NCBI RefSeq assembly: GCF_900142545.1
Contig: NZ_FRBF01000011.1
Span: 50,781-114,780, forward strand
Reading direction: 5' to 3'
DNA length: 64,000 nucleotides
Origin: Fibrobacter sp. UWT2
GTDB lineage: Bacteria; Fibrobacterota; Fibrobacteria; Fibrobacterales; Fibrobacteraceae
The notes under the pieces were generated by a model. The model saw nothing but the letters and a program-made list of their open reading frames with translations, searched no databases and was not told where the DNA came from. This document shows positions 34,819 to 43,800 of the stretch, piece by piece (position 1 is the first letter of the stretch; every line of letters begins with the position of its first letter). The position numbers were made by a program, and so were the translations under genes.

Positions 34819-35844
34819 ATGCCGACAAGAATTGAGCGTATTCAAAAATCAAAAAGAAATGCAGAAGATGAATTCTATACGATATATGCAGATATTGCTG
34901 CAGAACTGCCGAATTATAGGGCTCAATTAAAGGGGAAACGTGTTTTATGCCCTTGCGATTGGGATGAGTCTTTTGAACAGCAAATTGTCTATAGTGACGG
35001 AAGTGAGGTCCGCTCGCCCGATTTGTTCAACAACTTAAATTTTGTCAAAGATATCAATATCGATGAAACACGAAAGTCCTTTGAGAAAAAAATTGATTTA
35101 ATAAAATGCAATTTCATAAAATTTTTGGTGTCTCATGCTGATGCATATAAAATAAAGTCTATATCTGTTAGCGGTTTTAATCCTGCAATGCAAAAGGGCA
35201 TTCGCTTTCAAGATATCGATTATTCAAATTATGATGTGGTTATTACGAATCCTCCTTTTTCTCAATTTCGGGAATTTATTGACACAATGTTTAAAAATAA
35301 GATGCAGTTTCTTGTAATAGGACCGCAAAACGCAATTACATATAAAGAATGTTTCAAATACATTTATGAAAATAAAATGTGGATAGGTTATCATTTCCAT
35401 ATGACAGGGTTTGACCGTCCTGATGGAACACATATTCCTAAAAACGATAATAAAGTTCGGTCTTGTTGCTGGTTTACAAATATGGAAGTTTCTTTAAGAC
35501 ATGATGAAATGATTTTGACGGAAGAATATTCTCCTGAAAGGTATCCAAAGTATGTCAACTATGATGCTATTCATGTGAAAGAGACTAATCTTATTCCGTA
35601 CGATTATCCAGATGAAATGAGCGTTCCTATTACATTTCTTCAGAAATATAATCCTGAACAATTTGAAATACTAGGCTGTAGTGGTACATTGGCAAAACCG
35701 ATGAGAGAAATTGCTGAAAAAGGGGAATATCAGCAAGGAGGGGCGGCTTTTTACAGATTGTGTCCGGATGGAAAGTATAAATACCATCGAGAATTTCCAA
35801 GAATTGTCGTGAAAAATAAGAAGGTTCGTCATGATGAAGATTAA
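34819..35844 (+). CDS. EcoRI-type adenine-specific DNA methyltransferase
   Basis: 341 residues. The N-terminal KRNAEDEFYTIYADIAAEL and VLCPCDWDES segments and the catalytic motif IV in VVITNPPFSQFREFID fit the EcoRI methylase family, which makes N6-methyladenine in DNA. The target cannot be read. The gene is visibly AT-rich compared with the flanks, with AAA/ATA/AAT codons, suggesting recent transfer. It overlaps the next gene by 14 bases, implying coupled translation. The start has GAGG at a spacing of about 10. No EcoRI-like endonuclease is present; the partner is the DUF262-HNH protein. Confidence 0.85.
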   Translation: MPTRIERIQKSKRNAEDEFYTIYADIAAELPNYRAQLKGKRVLCPCDWDESFEQQIVYSDGSEVRSPDLFNNLNFVKDINIDETRKSFEKKIDLIKCNFIKFLVSHADAYKIKSISVSGFNPAMQKGIRFQDIDYSNYDVVITNPPFSQFREFIDTMFKNKMQFLVIGPQNAITYKECFKYIYENKMWIGYHFHMTGFDRPDGTHIPKNDNKVRSCCWFTNMEVSLRHDEMILTEEYSPERYPKYVNYDAIHVKETNLIPYDYPDEMSVPITFLQKYNPEQFEILGCSGTLAKPMREIAEKGEYQQGGAAFYRLCPDGKYKYHREFPRIVVKNKKVRHDED

Positions 35845-36889
35845 AGAACTTTACGAGAAAATTCGCGATGGAATCATCATCAGTGATATTGATTTGCAAC
35901 GCGAAATCATCTATAACACGGAAAAACAACAACTTGTAATTGATAGCATCTTAAATCAAGTGCCGCTTCCTGCTTTTTATCTTTGGAAAAACGAAGATGA
36001 AAAGTTAGAGGTGTTGGACGGCAAGCAGAGAATCGAATCAATAAAGAAGTTTATAGAAAATGATTTGATGTATAATGATAAAATTTGGAAGCAGACGGAT
36101 CGTGAAACGCAGGATAAATTTAATTCCACAGAACTTAGTGTGATTGTTTGTTCGGGTTCAGAAGATCTTAAAAGAAAGATATTTAATCGCATAAATACTT
36201 TAGGTGTTCCGCTTAGTCCTTATGAGGTGTTGAATGGGCTGTATAATGGAGAGTATTTACGAGGTGTAACGAGTTATATAAGTCAAGACAAAGATGCTCT
36301 TAAAGTACTCGGACCTAATAACCGAGGAAAGAACCAAATGAAGGTTCTAAAATACATTTGCAATCTTCGCAATGTTAAGGAACTAGATGATTATGTAAAA
36401 ACGAACCAGAGCAAATCTTTTGCTGATGACCAAAGACTGATAATGAAAAATCTCAAATTTATTCGGGAAGTCTTTGACGATTATGGATACTTGGACATCC
36501 TTTTCAATCTATCAATAAAATACGCAAAAGATCTGACTATTTGGAAAGAACACAAATCAGATATAAATATACGCATAAAGCGTTATTTAAAAAGTGACGA
36601 TGCGAAATTTACGGACAAGGCTGTTGAAATAGAGAATATTATCCAGGCAATTGTTCAAGGCATTAGTGTCGATGACAAAAGGTTGTTTACTGTGGATGAT
36701 AAACGGGAACTGCTTGCTCAAAAAGAATGTCAAGAAAATAAGTATCAGTGTGAATGTTGCAAAAAATGGTTTTATAAAGAAGAACTACAAGTGGATCATA
36801 TAGAACCTTGGTCTAAAGGCGGTCGAACCGTTTTGTCAAATGCTCAGTTACTTTGTGGTCCCTGCAATAGGAAGAAAGGGAATATTTAG
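35831..36889 (+). CDS. DUF262-HNH nuclease, probable restriction partner of the methyltransferase
   Basis: 352 residues. Residues ~15-130 form a DUF262/ParB-like nucleotide-handling domain: DIDLQREIIYNTEKQQLVID, then IPLP-type VPLPAFYLW and the signature LEVLDGKQRIESIK. The C-terminus (~303-352) is an HNH nuclease with zinc pairs CECC and CGPC and the catalytic VDHIEPWSKGG...LLCGPCNRKKG. DUF262-HNH proteins include GmrSD/BrxU-like modification-dependent nucleases. Here it overlaps a methyltransferase gene, so modification of host DNA should protect or license it. The gene is AT-rich. The Met at 35834 is an alternative start; AAGAAGG lies just upstream. Confidence 0.85.
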   Translation: MMKIKELYEKIRDGIIISDIDLQREIIYNTEKQQLVIDSILNQVPLPAFYLWKNEDEKLEVLDGKQRIESIKKFIENDLMYNDKIWKQTDRETQDKFNSTELSVIVCSGSEDLKRKIFNRINTLGVPLSPYEVLNGLYNGEYLRGVTSYISQDKDALKVLGPNNRGKNQMKVLKYICNLRNVKELDDYVKTNQSKSFADDQRLIMKNLKFIREVFDDYGYLDILFNLSIKYAKDLTIWKEHKSDINIRIKRYLKSDDAKFTDKAVEIENIIQAIVQGISVDDKRLFTVDDKRELLAQKECQENKYQCECCKKWFYKEELQVDHIEPWSKGGRTVLSNAQLLCGPCNRKKGNI

Positions 36890-36934
36890 CTTCGAATTCT
36901 TTTTTCGGGGTGTTAGGGGGCTGAGCCCCTTTTC

Positions 36935-36960
36935 CTAACCACCAATCACTAACCACTTTC
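36935..36960. repeat. Pyrimidine-rich dispersed repeat, copy 3
   Basis: CTAACCACCAATCACTAACCACTTTC contains CTAACCAC and CACTAACCACT, as in the 5681-5720 copy. It lies between the HNH gene and moxR, close to the 3' edge of the AT-rich island. Confidence 0.5.
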
Positions 36961-37027
36961 CAGTCCCATTTGCCTTTTTTCGTGGAATTTTGTATCTTAA
37001 TTCGCGAAAACAGAAGAGGTTAACTAA

Positions 37028-38011
37028 ATGGATATTCAGGAACTTTCGGAAAAGGTTAGACAGCAGAGTGCTTTTTGCATGAACTTGCTGCGTGAAGTGG
37101 AAGGTACGGTGATTGGCCAGAAGGCTCTGGTAGAAAGCATTCTGACGGGTATTCTGGCGGACGGTCACGTGCTGTTGGAAGGCCTGCCGGGCCTTGCCAA
37201 GACGACTGCGGTGAAGGCTTTTGCCGATGCCGTGTCGCTCGATTTCAAGCGCATCCAGTTCACTCCTGACCTGTTGCCGGCCGACTTGCTGGGTACCACG
37301 ATTTACAACGCGAGGGAAGCGAAGTTCGAGACCCGCAAGGGCCCGCTCTTTACGAACCTGGTGCTGGCCGACGAAATCAACCGTGCTCCCTCGAAGGTGC
37401 AGAGCGCCTTGCTCGAAGCGATGCAGGAACGCCATATCACGATTGGTGACGAGACGTTCAAGCTCGACGAACCGTTCCTGGTGCTTGCCACGCAGAACCC
37501 CATTGAGCAGGAAGGTACCTACCCGCTGCCCGAAGCCCAGGTGGACCGTTTCCTGTTGAAGGTGAAGGTGTCTTACCCGAACAAGGCCGACGAAATGAAG
37601 ATTCTCGACGCCGTTGCCGGTGCGGGGCTGCGCCAGCCGCAGGCTGTCGCCACGAAGGAAGATATTCTGGCCGCCCGCCAGCTGGTGAAGCAGGTGTACG
37701 TGGACGAACGCGTGCGCGAATACATCGTGAACCTGGTGCTTGCAACCCGCGATCCGGGCAGCATCAAGCGCAGCGACTTGGTGGGCTTTGTGGAAGTGGG
37801 CGCCTCTCCGCGTGCTTCTATCGGTCTTGCCCAGGCTTCGAAGGCCCATGCGTTCATTCAGGGCCGCGCCTACGTGACGCCGGAAGACGTGAAGGCTGTC
37901 GCTATGGAAGTGCTTCGCCACCGCATTATCCTGAGTTACGAGGCCGAAGCGGAAGAAGTTTCTGCCGAAACCGTCGTGCAGAAGATTCTCGACAGCGTTG
38001 AAGTGCCGTAA
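37028..38011 (+). CDS. MoxR-family AAA+ ATPase
   Basis: 327 residues. Walker A LLEGLPGLAKTTAVK, Walker B LVLADEINRAP, then the MoxR signatures QERHITIGDETFKL, LATQNPIEQEGTYPLPEAQVDRF and the C-terminal lid. MoxR ATPases act as chaperones for von Willebrand (BatA/BatB-type) or other exported proteins, in the cytoplasm. The usual neighbours (DUF58, batA) do not follow: the next gene downstream is convergent. A BatD-like gene is 3.8 kb upstream. AGAGG at a good distance precedes the ATG. Confidence 0.92.
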   Translation: MDIQELSEKVRQQSAFCMNLLREVEGTVIGQKALVESILTGILADGHVLLEGLPGLAKTTAVKAFADAVSLDFKRIQFTPDLLPADLLGTTIYNAREAKFETRKGPLFTNLVLADEINRAPSKVQSALLEAMQERHITIGDETFKLDEPFLVLATQNPIEQEGTYPLPEAQVDRFLLKVKVSYPNKADEMKILDAVAGAGLRQPQAVATKEDILAARQLVKQVYVDERVREYIVNLVLATRDPGSIKRSDLVGFVEVGASPRASIGLAQASKAHAFIQGRAYVTPEDVKAVAMEVLRHRIILSYEAEAEEVSAETVVQKILDSVEVP

Positions 38012-38050
38012 CCTTCGCTGTTGTCGCGCAGAAATCATTTGAAAAAAAAG

Positions 38051-38077
38051 AACGCCCCGGAAGGGGCGTTTTCGTTT
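38051..38077. terminator. Bidirectional terminator, moxR and lipoprotein gene
   Basis: AACGCCCC (38051-38058), loop GGAA, GGGGCGTT (38063-38070), T-rich downstream and A8 upstream, so it can serve both convergent genes. Confidence 0.9.
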
Positions 38078-39508
38078 TTATTCGTCTATAACTTCATCTA
38101 TAGTTTCATCCGAAACGGGCTCTTCAACAGGACTTTCGACAATCGTGTTGAGTATCATGTAGGACTTTATGGTCGTATCTTTGACAAGCGTTTCTGCTAG
38201 GCGATTGAAAGTCTCCGTGATGATGCCTGTGCTGTCAATGGGAAGGTGTTCTTCATTGGACGGAGCGGGAATGCTATTTTTCAAATAGATCAAGTCTTTG
38301 TAAATGAGGTATGATTCTGCATCGCTATCTTTGACCATAAGAATGCTGACGGAGTCAATGAGAGCTGTAATAGCATCGTATGGCGAAATAGAGAAGGTTT
38401 GTATATCTTGTTTATAGCCTGATTTATCGGATTTGACTTTTTGATAGTAGAGGGTGTCGTTTCCCTTCAATTTGTACTTCGCTATGAAATAGTCGAAACC
38501 TAAGTTTCTTTCAGAAGTAATTTGGAATTTGACGCTATCCAGCTTTACAATTTCTCGTTCAGGTGGAGCGGTCCTTTGGGAGGAGAAATTCAATTTCTTT
38601 GAGAAAGTATAATGATTTGTGTCTTTGGGTGTGGATGGTACAAGCCATTTTTGGTAGAAAAGGGCGCAGGAAAGTTGAGCTACAGAATCTGTTCCCAGAA
38701 AACTGGAAAGTTCTTCGCTGTTGTGGTAACTGAGGTAAGCTTCGGGAATGTCATGGTCTGATGGCTCTGTGAATTGGAGTGGAAGCCGAAGTGTGTCAGG
38801 GGGCATTCCGGCCTTTACCAAGATGCAATGGGAGTAGGTTGTGTCGGGAATGAGAAATTCACCGAAAGTGTACCAAAGTATCGGCTGGAATCCAAGAATG
38901 AGGTCACCTTTGTTGAAAGCCCCTCTTTCTCTTGGATTTGACTGAATGTCCGTAGCCATCCAGCAGGTACCGGGCTCTTTGCTCATGGAGGCTTTGAATG
39001 TCATTAGGACGTTTCGACATTCTTCTGAATCAAAATGAATTTTGAAAACATGGTCGTTGACGAAATCGGGAAAATCAAATGTGCCTCGGAAATGTTTTAG
39101 GGGTGATTCTTGGGTGGAGTCCAAGTTGAAGGCGATGGGTTCGTCATCCATGTATAGCTTCATTTTATCTACAGTACAAGAACTCGTGTCTGCGATAGTG
39201 TAGTCCAGTAGGATGTATCGGAAATCATTTAGAGTGAAGGTTGTGTCCAGTATATTATACGCGTCACCGAACCAATTTAAATTATCCCAAAAAAACATTC
39301 TTAAACCAGTATCGCTGTCCTTGGTAAATGAAATCAAGGAGCCGCTTTGGAACATATATCTAGTCTGGTCTTGTAGTTCCCACCATTGGGGTTGGGAAAT
39401 AATTTGCTCTTCTTGATTGTTTGATGAAGACGGCTTGTCGCTACAAGCGACAAGTGCTGCTAATAAAAAAAGAGTAATAGGAGTGAAAATAAAGAACTTG
39501 TTTGTCAT
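38078..39508 (-). CDS. Lipoprotein of unknown function (476 aa)
   Basis: The lipobox LLAALVACS lipidates Cys22; a Ser/Asn/Gln-rich linker follows. The rest is beta-rich with no family I recognise. The C-terminus is acidic (PVEEPVSDETIDEVIDE). Codon use is more AT-rich than in the housekeeping genes, as in the next gene. It is divergent from that gene with 51 bases between. Six Cys in the mature part could form disulfides. Function unknown. Confidence 0.7.
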   Translation of the reverse strand: MTNKFFIFTPITLFLLAALVACSDKPSSSNNQEEQIISQPQWWELQDQTRYMFQSGSLISFTKDSDTGLRMFFWDNLNWFGDAYNILDTTFTLNDFRYILLDYTIADTSSCTVDKMKLYMDDEPIAFNLDSTQESPLKHFRGTFDFPDFVNDHVFKIHFDSEECRNVLMTFKASMSKEPGTCWMATDIQSNPRERGAFNKGDLILGFQPILWYTFGEFLIPDTTYSHCILVKAGMPPDTLRLPLQFTEPSDHDIPEAYLSYHNSEELSSFLGTDSVAQLSCALFYQKWLVPSTPKDTNHYTFSKKLNFSSQRTAPPEREIVKLDSVKFQITSERNLGFDYFIAKYKLKGNDTLYYQKVKSDKSGYKQDIQTFSISPYDAITALIDSVSILMVKDSDAESYLIYKDLIYLKNSIPAPSNEEHLPIDSTGIITETFNRLAETLVKDTTIKSYMILNTIVESPVEEPVSDETIDEVIDE

Positions 39509-39559
39509 AAGCTAAAGATAAATATATATATTGTTGGTTGCAATACGGGGTAAATTCTT

Positions 39560-40696
39560 ATGATAAATATTCTTATGTTATTCGTGATGACGCTTCTGTT
39601 TATCGCGTGTGATGATAGTTCCGCAAACTCTAGCGCAGATAACGATATATCATCCTCGTCATATGAAGGAGAAAGTAGTTCGTCTTTGGATTCCTTGGAA
39701 TATGTTGAGCCCCCTAAATTATCGGGTAGAGAATACAATCCGGATTTTAATGCGATTATTGAGCAGCTTGCTCCTCCTCTGTATAATGATGGAAAGTGGG
39801 TAATGGGCCGTTTTGAAATAGAAAGGCTGGGACTGAATGAAAATGGAGTGCCTGTATATGATAGTTATTACGTTTTCTTCGTGTCCAAAGATGATATGGC
39901 TACATGGGAAAAAACGGATACGCTAAGGTGTAACCGCCACGACAATATAACATCGGCTTTTACATGGAATGGTCGTTTTTATTATTTATTTCATGTAGAT
40001 GAGGAAACAACCTTCTTTTTCAGTTCGGAAGATGGTTCCCAATGGGATTCTATTCCTGTGGTGGGGCTCCCTGCGGAATTTCTGAAAGATGAGGTGCTGC
40101 AAAAGGCCGATTTCCATGTGGCCAATAATAAAGTCTTTGCGACAGGTGTCGATCCTTGTTATGTGTCATCTGACTTGGAAACGTGGCAAGAGATGAAGCT
40201 GCGTGACGGTGGATCTGCATGTGGAAACAATGTGGCTTGGGGTGAACCTGGCTATAGAATGTCGAGCGGAAGTGGTGTAATTAAGTATTCGGATGATGGT
40301 ATTATATGGGATTCTACAAGTACGAGTGGTACTCTTAACGGATATAAGATTGCTTTTGGTAATGGCGTTTATGTAAGGGGCACCTATAATGGAGGCGATG
40401 CGTTGCAGTGGTCGAGAGATGGTCTTGAGTGGCACCGGGCGAATTTTATGAATAGCAACCCTTCTTCTATTTTCTACGAGGGTGTCATTTTTGGGGGAGG
40501 GATCTTTCTTGCCTATGGAGGCGGGATGATGGCCGGCTCAACTTCGTATTTGCTTGTTTCTGAGAATGGCCAGGACTGGGTACAACAAGACAGGGTCGCG
40601 TATAGAGATATTGAACGGGTTGTTTACGGCAATGGAAAGTATGTAGCGACAATTTACGGAGAAAACTACTTCGCCGTTTTCCAGAAGGAACCTTAA
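39560..40696 (+). CDS. Lipoprotein with sialidase/BNR-like propeller repeats
   Basis: 378 residues. The lipobox LFIACDD lipidates Cys17; a Ser-rich linker follows. From ~75 on there are regularly spaced propeller-type strands: VFFVSKDDMATWEKTDTL, FFFSSEDGSQWDSIPV, CYVSSDLETWQEM, IKYSDDGIIWDST, LQWSRDGLEWHRA, LVSENGQDWVQQ. The Ser-x-Asp-x-Gly-x-x-Trp (Asp-box-like) pattern is found in sialidases and other BNR propellers, where it is structural. No sialidase arginine triad is evident. It shares a bidirectional terminator with the collagen-like gene. Function unknown. Confidence 0.72.
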   Translation: MINILMLFVMTLLFIACDDSSANSSADNDISSSSYEGESSSSLDSLEYVEPPKLSGREYNPDFNAIIEQLAPPLYNDGKWVMGRFEIERLGLNENGVPVYDSYYVFFVSKDDMATWEKTDTLRCNRHDNITSAFTWNGRFYYLFHVDEETTFFFSSEDGSQWDSIPVVGLPAEFLKDEVLQKADFHVANNKVFATGVDPCYVSSDLETWQEMKLRDGGSACGNNVAWGEPGYRMSSGSGVIKYSDDGIIWDSTSTSGTLNGYKIAFGNGVYVRGTYNGGDALQWSRDGLEWHRANFMNSNPSSIFYEGVIFGGGIFLAYGGGMMAGSTSYLLVSENGQDWVQQDRVAYRDIERVVYGNGKYVATIYGENYFAVFQKEP

Positions 40697-40737
40697 CAGA
40701 GAATATGGTTCTTTATTGTCCGTTCAAAAGGATATAA

Positions 40738-40770
40738 AAAAAGAACGCTCTTTTCGGAGCGTTCTTTTTG
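40738..40770. terminator. Bidirectional terminator
   Basis: GAACGCTC (40743-40750) pairs with GAGCGTTC (40757-40764); A run before and T run after extend the stem. It ends both the propeller lipoprotein and the collagen-like gene. Confidence 0.92.
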
Positions 40771-40787
40771 TATAGGTTCGTAGCTGC

Positions 40788-43631
40788 TTACTTCAAGAAA
40801 CCGCGATCCATAGCCGTGACCGGGATGATTCTGATGTTGTCGGCCATATCTGTGATGATGGCAACACCGGTCAGGTAGTTGATCCAATGCTTGTCATCGG
40901 AGGAATACTTGTGATAACGCAAGTCGCGTCCGTCTGCACCATGGATTTGGCGCTTGCTGATGGAGATGACGAACGGAACCAGGAATTGGTCGTGCGAAAT
41001 GGCCAAGGTGACGCCCGGCTTCATCTTGTCATAGGTGAAGTACTTATGGACGATTACGTCTACGATGCTGTCGACATCGAAGAAGGCGGCTTCGCAGTTG
41101 CTTTTTTCGGTGCTGTTGCTGTAATCCCTGTAGGCAGCTTTAGAGAATCCGCCCCAGCCGGATTTGCAGGAGTTACGCTTGCTTTCGTTCTTGACGTACA
41201 CCTTTTCTAGCAGGTCATTGTTTGTGGTCTGGAAGCTGTTATCGGTTTCGCTAAACCAGGTGAGGCTATCGCCCATGTACTGACTCTTGTTGTTGCCGAT
41301 AATCCACGCGGACTGCTTGGCACGGAAATAATAGGTGTGCATGTAAGAGAAGTCGTCGAGGCCCATTTCTTTAAGCCTGTTGCCGACGGTGGCGCACTGT
41401 TGTATGCCCGTATCGTTCAGCGGATCGTTCGGTCCGTACTTGTCGCTGGGACGTGCGGCGTGGCGGAGAATGAAGGTCACCTTTTCAGTGGGGCGGAGGC
41501 AGCCGAATACATCGTAGATAGAAGAGAACTGGTCGGTGGTGGAGCGGAGAGCCTTGCATTCGTCGCTGAGAGGCTGAACGCCAGGTGCGTCTTCGCCGTC
41601 TTTTCCGTCCTTACCATCCTTGCCGTTTTCACCGTTCTTGAGTTCGCCAATCTTTTCGGTGCCGCAATAGATGTCGTAACCGTTGATGGCATCATTCTTT
41701 ACGACATAGCAAGAGGTTCCATCTTTACCGTTGTCACCATCCTTGCCGTCGTTACCATCTTTACCGTCGGCACCATCCTTGCCGTTTTCACCGTTCTTGA
41801 GTTCACCGACCTTGATGTTGCCGCAGAAAATGTCGTAGCCGTTGTTGGTCTGGTTCTCTTCGATACGGCAGGAAGTGCCATCTTTACCGTCGACACCGTC
41901 CTTACCGTCAGCGCCCTTTTCGCCGTTGCGGAGTTCGCCGACTTTGAGCTCGCCGCAGTAGACATCGAAACCGTTGATGTTTTCGTTGGCTTCAACGCGG
42001 CAAGACGTTCCGTCCTTACCGTTGTTGCCATCCTTACCATCTTTACCGTCCTTGCCGTCAGCACCCTTTTCACCATTGCGAATTTCGCCGACCTTTTCTT
42101 TACCGCAGTAGACGTCGTAACCATTGATGTCGTCGTTGGCTTCAACGCGGCAAGATGTACCATCCTTACCATCAATGCCGTTGTTGCCGTCATGACCGTC
42201 GTTACCATCTTTACCGTCGGCGCCGTCCTTGCCGTCTTTACCGTTGTAAAGTTCGCCAATCTTTTCGGTGCCGCAGTAGACTTCGTATCCGTTAATCTTG
42301 TCGTTCTTTACGACAGAGCAAGAAGTACCGTCCTTACCGTTGTTGCCGTCATGGCCGTCGTTGCCATCCTTACCGTCGGCACCATCCTTGCCGTCTTTAC
42401 CGTTGTAAAGTTCGCCAATCTTTTCGGTGCCGCAGTAGACTTCGTATCCGTTAATCTTGTCGTTCTTTACGACAGAGCAAGAAGTACCGTCTTTACCGTC
42501 CTTACCGTCTTCGCCGTCTTTACCATCAGCGCCATCTTTACCGTCGGCACCATCCTTACCGTCAGCGCCCTTTTCGCCGTTGCGGAGTTCACCGACCTTT
42601 TTACCGCCGCAGATGACGTCATAGCCGTTGTCGTTTTCAGCTACGGTGCAAGAGGCCCCGTCTTTACCATCGTTGCCATCTTTACCGTCCTTGCCATCCT
42701 TGCCATCGGTACCATCTTTACCATCGACACCATCCTTACCGTCAGCGCCTTTTTCGCCGTTCATCAGTACGCCGACCTTTTCGCTGCCGCAGTAAACGTC
42801 GAATCCGTTGATATCCTTGTTGGCGATGACTGTGCAGGAAGAGCCGTCCTTGCCGTCTTTACCATCGATACCGTCTTTGCCATCCTTTCCGTCTTTACCG
42901 TCGGCGCCCTTTTCGCCATTGCGGAGTTCACCGATTTTCACGTTGTCGCAAATGACGTCGTAGCCGTTGATATCCTTGTTGACATCGACGCGGCAAGAAG
43001 AACCGTCCTTACCGTCTTTACCATCGGTACCGTTAGTACCATCCTTACCGTCGACACCATCTTTACCATTGGTGCCATCCTTTCCGTCGATGCCGTCCTT
43101 ACCATCTTTACCATCGATACCGTCTTTTCCGTCCTTACCATCGGTACCGTCTTTGCCGTCGGCACCCTTGTCGCCGGTGTCGCCCTTTTCGCCGTTGCGG
43201 AGTTCACCGACCTTCTTGCTGCCGCAAAGAATGTCGTAGCCGTTGATGTCGGGATTTTCAATCACTGTGCAGGAGGAACCGTCTTTACCGTTGGAGCCGT
43301 CCTTGCCGTCGATACCGTCTTTACCATCGACGCCATCTTCTCCATCCAAGCCGTCCCACACGACACCTTTGAGCGTGTCGGCGCAAATGAGCTTGTAGCC
43401 AGTTCTGTTGCTTAATCCAGTCGTGTCGGCAACGGTGCAGCTGGTTCCGTCTTTACCATCCTTGCCGTCTTTTCCATCTTTACCATCCTTGCCGTCTTTG
43501 CCGTCGCTACCGCCGGAACTCAGTTCGCCTTGGACGCCACTGAGGGTTTCGTCCTCGCAACCAGAAAGAATGACTGACATGAATAAGGGAATTGCCGCCA
43601 ATACGGCAACCTTTGTGAATTGATGATTCAT
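40788..43631 (-). CDS. Collagen-like repeat lipoprotein with C-terminal histidine-phosphatase domain
   Basis: 947 residues. The lipobox LSGCED lipidates Cys25. Residues ~40-690 are runs of GKDG/GxDG triplets (collagen-like) broken by eleven copies of a Cys-paired module of ~30 residues (SCxVxxNxxINGYDVxCG...KVGELRNG). Copies 6 and 7 are identical, marking a recent duplication. The last ~250 residues form a histidine-phosphatase domain: the nucleophile in ILRHAARPS (usually RHG) and the second His in LAISHDQFLVPF. Lys is frequent at Y positions, as in bacterial collagens. A long surface stalk carrying a phosphatase domain is inferred; activity is untested. AAGGAGC precedes the ATG. Confidence 0.85.
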   Translation of the reverse strand: MNHQFTKVAVLAAIPLFMSVILSGCEDETLSGVQGELSSGGSDGKDGKDGKDGKDGKDGKDGTSCTVADTTGLSNRTGYKLICADTLKGVVWDGLDGEDGVDGKDGIDGKDGSNGKDGSSCTVIENPDINGYDILCGSKKVGELRNGEKGDTGDKGADGKDGTDGKDGKDGIDGKDGKDGIDGKDGTNGKDGVDGKDGTNGTDGKDGKDGSSCRVDVNKDINGYDVICDNVKIGELRNGEKGADGKDGKDGKDGIDGKDGKDGSSCTVIANKDINGFDVYCGSEKVGVLMNGEKGADGKDGVDGKDGTDGKDGKDGKDGNDGKDGASCTVAENDNGYDVICGGKKVGELRNGEKGADGKDGADGKDGADGKDGEDGKDGKDGTSCSVVKNDKINGYEVYCGTEKIGELYNGKDGKDGADGKDGNDGHDGNNGKDGTSCSVVKNDKINGYEVYCGTEKIGELYNGKDGKDGADGKDGNDGHDGNNGIDGKDGTSCRVEANDDINGYDVYCGKEKVGEIRNGEKGADGKDGKDGKDGNNGKDGTSCRVEANENINGFDVYCGELKVGELRNGEKGADGKDGVDGKDGTSCRIEENQTNNGYDIFCGNIKVGELKNGENGKDGADGKDGNDGKDGDNGKDGTSCYVVKNDAINGYDIYCGTEKIGELKNGENGKDGKDGKDGEDAPGVQPLSDECKALRSTTDQFSSIYDVFGCLRPTEKVTFILRHAARPSDKYGPNDPLNDTGIQQCATVGNRLKEMGLDDFSYMHTYYFRAKQSAWIIGNNKSQYMGDSLTWFSETDNSFQTTNNDLLEKVYVKNESKRNSCKSGWGGFSKAAYRDYSNSTEKSNCEAAFFDVDSIVDVIVHKYFTYDKMKPGVTLAISHDQFLVPFVISISKRQIHGADGRDLRYHKYSSDDKHWINYLTGVAIITDMADNIRIIPVTAMDRGFLK

Positions 43632-43653
43632 ATTAGCTCCTTGAAGTGAGCCT

Positions 43654-43661
43654 CAAATTTA
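43654..43661 (-). promoter_or_regulatory. TAnnTTTG -10 of the collagen-like gene
   Basis: TAAATTTG on the minus strand, 22 bases before the ATG, with TTGGAA 17 bases further upstream. Confidence 0.5.
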
Positions 43662-43794
43662 GTTTATATGTGTAAACATTCCAATACGTAGTTTGTATAA
43701 AAGCTGTAAGATTTTTGTAACATTTTGTGGCTTTTTTGACCTGATTTCCGCAATTGGTGGCGGAGTGTCGGCTGTCGTCTGCCATTCACTTTTT

Positions 43795-43800
43795 TATCTT
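43795..43800 (+). promoter_or_regulatory. Candidate -10 of purA
   Basis: TATCTT gives a leader of ~70 bases. In the leader CAGGGAA (43818-43824) and TTCCCTG (43826-43832) form an inverted repeat. No purine riboswitch fold was recognised. Confidence 0.4.

Noticed and set aside
34531..34852. Two overlapping minus-strand frames of 68 and 73 codons
   Set aside because: They cross the long hairpin, lack ribosome sites and known domains, and the overlap in different frames argues that at most one is real. Low support.
41337..43415. Plus-strand open frame opposite the collagen-like gene
   Set aside because: It is the complement of GxDG repeats, giving monotonous hydrophobic FTV-type repeats with no start context.
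41580..43540. Repetitive DNA resembling a CRISPR or satellite array
   Set aside because: The repeat is codon-aligned, encodes GKDG runs, and has no fixed spacer length or unique spacers.
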